From JBARRO01 sp049644265 (GTDB lineage Bacteria > Bacteroidota > Ignavibacteria > UBA10030), in NCBI GenBank assembly GCA_049644265.1, contig JBARRO010000132.1, positions 1 to 37,257 on the forward strand: a DNA stretch of 37,257 bases, given 5' to 3'. Shown here one piece after another: positions 32,579-37,257 of this stretch. The notes under the pieces are model-generated. The model saw nothing but the letters and a program-made list of their open reading frames with translations, ran no database searches and was not told the origin of the DNA. The stretch's first letter is position 1. Every line of letters begins with the position of its first letter. The position numbers were made by a program, and so were the translations under genes.

Positions 32579-32791
32579 TGTTTTTGTGGTCTTTGAATAA
32601 ACCAGGCCTTACGTATGGGGATGGGCTTTGAGAAACCAATTCCTCCCGGTTTGAGGTAATCGGGAGAGTCCTGGAAATCAATTGGAATTGAAACAACTAC
32701 ACACGACTGGAGTTTCAAACGACTGACGGGTGCCTTCGCCGAGTGCGATTCATGGTGTCTTCCAGATTCCCCCCTCGGAACCCGGGCAACG

Positions 32792-33202
32792 TCATGAGGT
32801 TCTCTGTCTTTGCGCGCCTCCTATGAGCTTGACGGCGTTCAAGATTGCACCCTCGATGTCGTCAATCGTGGAAACCTTCGAAAGAAATCCGACCGCGCCG
32901 CGATGGAATCCCATTTGGGCATCCTCACGAGACTGGGTACCCGACATGAGCAGAATCTGCGTGTCCGGATGAATGTCCTTGATCGGCTCAATGGCTTCAA
33001 GACCGTTCATTCCGGGCAGGTTGATGTCAAGGAATATGATGTCAGGCGGCTTTCGGGAAGCGTGGAGAGTACTCAAGGCGTCTTCGGCACTCATAAAACA
33101 GCGAACCTCTCCGACCTTCCGGTTCATGCCGACAACATCGGCCAGCGTTTGCGAATACAGTGAATCGTCATCGACAATCCACGCACGGATTTTTTTGTTC
33201 AT
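32792..33202 (-). CDS. CheY-like response regulator receiver
   Basis: A 136-residue receiver domain with no output domain. The acidic pocket is D11/D12, the phosphoacceptor is D59 (FLDINLPGMNG), and the switch Ser/Thr and Lys appear in LLMSGT and GFLSKVS. Start chosen at 33202 with AAGGAAGG upstream. No kinase is adjacent, so its partner is elsewhere. Confidence 0.88.
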   Translation of the reverse strand: MNKKIRAWIVDDDSLYSQTLADVVGMNRKVGEVRCFMSAEDALSTLHASRKPPDIIFLDINLPGMNGLEAIEPIKDIHPDTQILLMSGTQSREDAQMGFHRGAVGFLSKVSTIDDIEGAILNAVKLIGGAQRQRTS

Positions 33203-33231
33203 GCACCCTTCCTTCATATTGCTCTTGAAAG

Positions 33232-33570
33232 CTATCCAAGTCCCGGTACGGTATCAATACGCAAACGCGTATTAATTTCTTGGAAATAGGCGAAAATGGC
33301 GAAATAAGGGGGGTGGCGACGCGATTGAGAGTTGCAAAGAGGAAGTGCTACGAGAGTCGGAAGTAAGGGGATTCTTCCAGCGTGCGATACTTGCCGGAGG
33401 AAGGGCCAGTTGATGACCAGGCTTGTGACCTGACCGTCGGACAAGGTGTATGTGAGAAGGACCTCTACGGGTGATTGCCGATCCTCTCCGATTACGGTGC
33501 CGTATCCCGTGAGAGTTACCGATCCGGAGGTTGAACCTACATAAATGCAGAACCGATCAGTTGTACTCAT
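33232..33570 (-). CDS. Doubtful small hypothetical protein
   Basis: A 112-codon frame. The first half (TDRFCIYVGSTSGSVTLTGYGTVIGE) looks like a beta protein, the second half (SRRHPPYFAIFAYF) looks less protein-like. No recognisable motif, no clear ribosome site. It may be a fragment. Confidence 0.3.
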   Translation of the reverse strand: MSTTDRFCIYVGSTSGSVTLTGYGTVIGEDRQSPVEVLLTYTLSDGQVTSLVINWPFLRQVSHAGRIPLLPTLVALPLCNSQSRRHPPYFAIFAYFQEINTRLRIDTVPGLG

Positions 33571-33609
33571 CGAGCGTGGCGGCTGGTAGCAAGCCAGGCT
33601 TCCGTCGCC

Positions 33610-33794
33610 TCAGCCGAGGTAGGTCGGCTTGAACGCATATTGTTTTGCATCTGACACAACCGCATGCATCTGGGGGATGAGCATATCACGATCGATCCCC
33701 TGGTTGCATGCATCCATCAGTCGGATGCCCCCGTAGACTGCGATCCCGACGATAATGACTCCGAGACAATTAAAAGGAGTTGTTGTTGTCCCAT
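33610..33794 (-). pseudogene. MGQQQLLL-type membrane peptide with a one-base frameshift
   Basis: The ATG at 33794 opens MGQQQLLLIV, the start of a short single-pass peptide family I recall from Ignavibacteriota/Bacteroidota relatives. After about ten codons the frame is lost. The continuation LGVIIVGIAVYGGIRLMDACNQGIDRD through FKPTYLG lies in another frame, ending at 33610. One missing base at about 33764-33767 would restore a 62-residue protein with one membrane helix. The surrounding DNA is intact. Either a recent inactivation or a sequencing error. It overlaps no other gene and follows 33812-34219 on the same strand. Confidence 0.6.
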
Positions 33795-33811
33795 AGCTCA
33801 GTTTTTCTCTC

Positions 33812-34219
33812 TCAGTCCACACGCAAACCGGTTGTCCCCAATTCAGCCAGCACGGCGCCGCTTCCCTCGTCGACAACCTGAAGCGTCCACTTTGTGGATT
33901 TCTTTTGATCTGCGCAGTACCGGGCAAGCTGGGCAACGATGTTCGCCTTTTCCACTTTCCGGCGTTTCTTCCACGTCTGCTCGTTCACAACAAGGTGAGC
34001 GTCAGCAATGTCCAGGCTTCGAACCAGTCCGTCTGATTTCAATTTCAATTTCTCAATGACGGGCCCTAGGAGAGCGGGATCTTCGGGGAGAGGATGTGAG
34101 CCTGTTATGGCCGTGTAGTCGTACAAAACATATCCAAGACTGAGAAAGGCAATCGAAAACAGGCCAATGATGACTTGCCTTTGACGGCGCTCTTCGGCCT
34201 CAAAAGTTCGAATAGTCAT
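33812..34219 (-). CDS. Membrane-anchored protein of unknown function
   Basis: A 135-residue protein: an N-terminal acidic/basic segment (EAEERRQRQ), one membrane helix (residues 15-33) and an exposed C-terminal domain with a basic helix (TWKKRRKVEKANIV) followed by beta-prone residues. I recognise no family. It lies 17 nt upstream of the frameshifted MGQQQ gene on the same strand, probably one unit. Confidence 0.6.
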   Translation of the reverse strand: MTIRTFEAEERRQRQVIIGLFSIAFLSLGYVLYDYTAITGSHPLPEDPALLGPVIEKLKLKSDGLVRSLDIADAHLVVNEQTWKKRRKVEKANIVAQLARYCADQKKSTKWTLQVVDEGSGAVLAELGTTGLRVD

Positions 34220-34352
34220 GAGAATCGGATTTGAGAAGTACGGGAGGGTAAATCTAAAAAGTCTTATCGCTCCAATAAACCTATGAAACGGGCTACTCTG
34301 AAATCAGGCGCAGAATGGTGGGCCGCATGGCTCCGAGAATCTATCGCTCATA

Positions 34353-35030
34353 CTATCCCCGGCTCGCTGCCGATGTCTCACTTCGGACAACCCGGTGTCT
34401 GTCAATCCAATATGCCCAGACGACGATCAGCCATGCCGACTGTGCCCCGAGGGCGATGGCGGTTTCGCTCGGCGGTGGCGGACTGACAATACTCACCGCG
34501 TACGCAACTCCAAGAAAGACCACAAGCGACCAGAATGCCAGGGACCCTGTTCGATCGCGGGCCTCAGTTACACGCGCGTAGAGCAAAAAAGACCCAAGGA
34601 ACAGGGACCCTTCGACGAGAACCGTTCCCGGAACGGAGTTCCACAGGCCGAGACCCCAATAAATATGAATCCCGGGCGCGATGGGCATGTCGGGCCGGTG
34701 GGTGATGAAATCGAGCACCCAATGACTGAACACGCAACCCCCGACGATCCAGGCATTCCGGGCAGACCGTTTAATCACATAGTAAATTCCGGCAAAGGCG
34801 ACCGACCAACCGAGCGAAGTCAGAAGGCTGTGTGATATCGGATAGTCGTAGAGGTCCAGGGGCGAAAACGCCGTGATGCCCGGCGCAACGCGAACGTGCT
34901 CAAAACCGAGGAGAACGAAGGTTGGCCAGAGCTGATCCAGAAACTGCGCAGCAAGAAACAGCGTCCCGAGTGATACAGCCGGGACCGTCTTCTTTGCCGC
35001 AAACGCTACCGCATGGTGTCCGATGAACAT
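34353..35030 (-). CDS. DUF457/YdjM-like integral membrane protein
   Basis: A 225-residue protein with about six hydrophobic segments. The start MFIGHHAVAFAAKK and the internal SHSLLTSLGW and FSHWVLDFITHR stretches give the histidine pattern of the YdjM/DUF457 metal-dependent-hydrolase-like membrane family. The enzymatic function of the family is not established. The ATG is at 35030. No partner genes are evident. Confidence 0.75.
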   Translation of the reverse strand: MFIGHHAVAFAAKKTVPAVSLGTLFLAAQFLDQLWPTFVLLGFEHVRVAPGITAFSPLDLYDYPISHSLLTSLGWSVAFAGIYYVIKRSARNAWIVGGCVFSHWVLDFITHRPDMPIAPGIHIYWGLGLWNSVPGTVLVEGSLFLGSFLLYARVTEARDRTGSLAFWSLVVFLGVAYAVSIVSPPPPSETAIALGAQSAWLIVVWAYWIDRHRVVRSETSAASRG

Positions 35031-35133
35031 GGAGAGTAAAATTGGTTAATTGGTGAGCGGGGATTTGTAAGACTCCCAGAATCTTTCGTTAGTATCGCTC
35101 AGCAAGATTCCGGGAGTCTCGCTGAGGCATCAA

Positions 35134-35161
35134 CTTCATCATTCAACATTCATTATTCATG
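35134..35161. repeat. Four-unit heptamer array
   Basis: cttcatc/attcaac/attcatt/attcatg: four 7-nt units, ending 11 nt beyond the stop codon of the cupin gene. Confidence 0.6.
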
Positions 35162-35172
35162 GATCGATATAT

Positions 35173-35616
35173 TTATTTTCCCTCAACTTCCTGCTCATAC
35201 GAAATGAACAGGACAAGGTCTTTCTCCCCCGTCTGTTTCAATCCGTGCGAGCTCCCCGGTCTGGTGAGAACGGCGTCGCCCGTCTCAACTTCGAACGACT
35301 TGTCGTTCATTGTCATCTCCCCCATGCCGCTGAGGATGTAGTAGATTTCGTCTGTTGCCTGCTTGTGATATCCTATGGAAGAGCCGGGATGCAACACTCG
35401 CTTCCTGAAGACCAGTTTGAGATCCTTCACGTTTCCAAAAAAACCATATCCCGTCGTCATTCCGCCCCCGTCATGGGGGCCTGGTTGTTCAACGCCGATT
35501 TTGCGCTCCTTCTCCTGAACGAAGCCCGGATCCTGCTGTCGAGTTGCAGGGGATGTCATCATGAAGAAGGAGATGAAGACGAGCGCTGAGACACTGAAGA
35601 AGAAGGAGGTTTTCAT
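35173..35616 (-). CDS. Exported cupin-domain protein
   Basis: A 147-residue protein with a signal peptide (SALVFISFFMMTSPA) and a cupin 2 barrel. The first motif holds the metal-binding residues in LHPGSSIGYHKQATDEIYYIL, and the second is RPGSSHGLKQTG. It would bind a metal and a small ligand in the periplasm. Same strand as and 24 nt downstream of the metallo-beta-lactamase-fold gene. Confidence 0.85.
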   Translation of the reverse strand: MKTSFFFSVSALVFISFFMMTSPATRQQDPGFVQEKERKIGVEQPGPHDGGGMTTGYGFFGNVKDLKLVFRKRVLHPGSSIGYHKQATDEIYYILSGMGEMTMNDKSFEVETGDAVLTRPGSSHGLKQTGEKDLVLFISYEQEVEGK

Positions 35617-35624
35617 GGGTGTTG

Positions 35625-35690
35625 GGGACTGGTTAATGAGTCAATTGGTGAGTGAGAGATCGGTTGACAGTTGAGTGGTTAAATTCGTGA
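35625..35690. repeat. Heptamer-like degenerate array overlapping a gene end
   Basis: Loose 7-nt periodicity (for example gtcaacc/gatctct/cactcac/caattga/ctcatta on the minus strand). It covers the last 15 or so codons of the metallo-beta-lactamase-fold gene, so its C-terminal tail (TNLTTQLSTDLSLTN) is repeat-encoded. Confidence 0.4.
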
Positions 35691-36681
35691 CTGATCCCAA
35701 ATCTCCGCTGGCTGGTGCGTTGAGGATCGGAGTCGGGTCGAGGATGCACCGCTCTCCGAAGTCGAGAATCTTCACCCGGTCCTGAATTCCCTTCTCCACG
35801 GCAACTCGTTTCAGAGACTCCTGCGCCTCTGTTGGCGGCGCATCGGAGCCCTGAAAAAAAGTCCGATAATGCATCGGGACCAACCATTTTGCGTGAACAT
35901 CTTCAAAGATCTGGACCGCCCCGCGCGGAGAAACGTGGACTCCCATGCCTAAACCCTCGGATCTTGAAGGAGCGATCGGAACAATCGCCACGTCGATGGG
36001 GAATCGCCGCCCGATCTCCTTGAACATCTCGGGATTGTATCCCGTGTCCCCGGCGATAAACACCGTCTTGCCCATGTACTCGATGACCCATCCCGTAAAA
36101 TTCCGCCCCGCATTCCATCCCCCATCAAACCCGTAGCGCCCGCTGAAGTGCTGCACCGGAACAGACGTGATTCGCACTCCTCTTTCTTCCATTACATCCC
36201 ACCATTGCATTTCGCGCGTCTCCCGAAAACCGAATTCCGGAGTGTACTCTGCTCCGCCGTTTGGGACAAGGAGAACACCGTCCTTCGGCAGCATATCCAG
36301 ACTCCCGAAGCTGAAATGGTCGAGATGAAGATGGGAGATCAGTGTATAGTCAACCCTTGAGAGCGATGCCACGTCAATGCCGGGTTCCGTCGATCGCCGG
36401 ACGATCATGCCGATCGTGTTCGTGAACACAGGATCCGTGAGAAATACCTTGTCATGAATCTGGATCAGGACCGTCGCATGGCCCACCCACAATACAGAGA
36501 GCCCCACATCCGGAAGGATCGGAGACGTTTCTTTGTGCAAAGCAGGCGCGATCGGAGCCCAGAGGTTTTGGATGCTGTAGGAAGCGATCCGGGTGATATA
36601 GGAGCTACATCCGGTCGCAGCAAGCGCCAACGCGAATGCGACGACGAGTGTATTGGGAAGTTTGAACTTTGAACCTTTCAC
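35641..36681 (-). CDS. Metallo-beta-lactamase-fold lipoprotein (UlaG/NAPE-PLD-like)
   Basis: A 346-residue protein. The N-terminus has a lipoprotein signal (LALAATGC), then a metallo-beta-lactamase fold: WVGHATVLIQI, LISHLHLDHFSF (HxHxDH metal motif), FIAGDTGYNP, and a late His in VPMHYRTF. The WxGHAT start matches the UlaG/NAPE-PLD-type group, which act on phosphodiesters or lactones. It starts with GTG at 36681, inside a heptamer array. No in-frame ATG lies in the first 60 residues, so the start is forced. The C-terminal tail is also repeat-derived. Confidence 0.85.
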   Translation of the reverse strand: MKGSKFKLPNTLVVAFALALAATGCSSYITRIASYSIQNLWAPIAPALHKETSPILPDVGLSVLWVGHATVLIQIHDKVFLTDPVFTNTIGMIVRRSTEPGIDVASLSRVDYTLISHLHLDHFSFGSLDMLPKDGVLLVPNGGAEYTPEFGFRETREMQWWDVMEERGVRITSVPVQHFSGRYGFDGGWNAGRNFTGWVIEYMGKTVFIAGDTGYNPEMFKEIGRRFPIDVAIVPIAPSRSEGLGMGVHVSPRGAVQIFEDVHAKWLVPMHYRTFFQGSDAPPTEAQESLKRVAVEKGIQDRVKILDFGERCILDPTPILNAPASGDLGSVTNLTTQLSTDLSLTN

Positions 36682-36716
36682 GTTGAACTCTGAACCTTGA
36701 ACTTTGAACTTCTAAC
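36661..36716. repeat. Eight-unit heptamer array spanning a start codon
   Basis: Eight consecutive 7-nt units: tttgaac/tttgaac/ctttcac/gttgaac/tctgaac/cttgaac/tttgaac/ttctaac (plus strand). The GTG start of the metallo-beta-lactamase-fold gene is created inside the third, divergent unit. The array occupies the ribosome-binding region and the first seven codons. Confidence 0.8.
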
Positions 36717-36732
36717 CACCATCATCCCTGCG

Positions 36733-37257
36733 TTACCTCGGATTGAAGAGCGTCCATTTCCCTCTCTTCTCACTTGTCGTTTGGATATCAGATTTGCTCA
36801 GGGACAAGCTTACGAGCTCGCGACGATACGTGACATAGGTTCTGCCGGATGCAGTCGTCGAAAAGAAATCATCCTTTATGAGTCCGGAACCCGGGAGAAA
36901 GTATCTTGCCATGGAAACGAATTGTGAGGGGTTGTCTGCAAAAGTGTAGTGATAGCAAGAATGGGTGCCGTGAGGAACGCTCACACTCAGGTCTTTTGCG
37001 ACAACTTTTGCGGAGGCGCTATCGGGGCCAACCCATGCATCGTTCACATTTGCCGGGTACTTCGCGAATAACGCTGGTGGTGGCTGGGAGAGTTGAGTCC
37101 GCATGTACCAGAGCCCGTCGGACCGATTCGTAAGAAGTTCGGTCGCCGAGGCATTAAACCCGATGAAGTACCATTTTTCGTTTTGGATCATCGTATCCCG
37201 GACCAGGATAAAAATCGTTGTATCTACTGCGATTGTCGCTCCCAGCGTGTCCAGAAA
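36733..37257 (-). CDS. Hypothetical protein, N-terminus outside the window
   Basis: The frame is open from its stop at 36733 to the window edge (at least 174 residues). It contains an internal Met at 37191 but reads on upstream (DTLGATIAVDTTIFILVRD), so the gene is 5' truncated here. The visible part is beta-rich, with several W, Y and F residues and a KWTLFNPR end. No motif recognised. Probably a secreted or envelope protein, by composition only. Confidence 0.65.
   Translation of the reverse strand, partial: FLDTLGATIAVDTTIFILVRDTMIQNEKWYFIGFNASATELLTNRSDGLWYMRTQLSQPPPALFAKYPANVNDAWVGPDSASAKVVAKDLSVSVPHGTHSCYHYTFADNPSQFVSMARYFLPGSGLIKDDFFSTTASGRTYVTYRRELVSLSLSKSDIQTTSEKRGKWTLFNPR

Noticed and set aside
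35633..35887. 84-codon minus-strand frame overlapping the end of the metallo-beta-lactamase-fold gene
   Set aside because: Out-of-frame shadow whose length reflects the repeat-rich end of the real gene.

Overview
The window looks like a chromosomal segment from a Gram-negative, FCB-type bacterium (Ignavibacteriota/Bacteroidota-like). This is inferred from lipoprotein, TAT and Sec signal peptides, an outer-membrane porin, a DUF5916 protein, an (interrupted) MGQQQLLL-type membrane peptide, and sigma70-like promoters. No rRNA gene or complete tRNA gene was seen.

Region 1 (1-5440) is visibly richer in A+T than the rest and reads as a horizontally acquired island. It holds small membrane and secreted proteins, an RNase HI-like gene with a C-terminal extension (2406-3233), and convergent to it a retron-type reverse transcriptase (3275-4228). 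The RT start overlaps the end of a small XRE-type HTH gene (4215-4505). Upstream of the HTH gene, on the same strand, lies a hairpin-rich gene-free stretch with a complementary 8-base pair of ends and a sigma70-like promoter placed to start at one end. This is my candidate msr-msd RNA (4657-4994). A palindrome touching the -35 box is a candidate HTH operator. The right edge carries the C-terminal remnant of a tyrosine recombinase, a doubled 11-bp word, and the 3' half of a tRNA gene: the signature of a tRNA-integrated element.

Region 2 (5440-13460) has a MoaD/ThiS-like protein overlapping a BNR-repeat protein, an exported flavodoxin, a free-standing DnaJ-type zinc-finger protein, a frameshifted DinB-family pseudogene, a large DUF5916 protein, and an arylsulfotransferase-like lipoprotein.

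Region 3 (13462-26182) is a tight ten-gene minus-strand operon related to the E. coli yge/ygf/xdh/ssnA purine and selenium-linked cluster. In order of transcription it encodes a threonine-synthase-like PLP enzyme, an SsnA-like aminohydrolase, a three-subunit molybdenum hydroxylase (XdhA/B/C), PreT-PreA, the knotted carbamoyltransferase YgeW, a second PLP enzyme and the M20 hydrolase YgeY. Together they suggest hydroxylation, deamination, reduction and breakdown of an N-heterocycle, with NAD-linked electron flow and carbamoyl and amino-acid end products.

Region 4 (26513-30265) is a plus-strand envelope redox operon: a membrane-anchored dihaem cytochrome c with a large unrecognised N-terminal domain, a 54-residue membrane peptide, a porin-like beta-barrel, and a TAT-exported Rieske protein. 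Region 5 (30249-37257) contains mostly envelope and accessory genes: YhcH/YiaL family, esterase, CheY-like receiver, a frameshifted MGQQQ peptide, a DUF457-like membrane protein, a cupin, a metallo-beta-lactamase-fold lipoprotein, and a partial gene at the right edge.

Outside the island, intergenic DNA is peppered with short degenerate tandem arrays of 7-, 9- or 12-nt units, each with its own unit sequence. I saw none inside the island.
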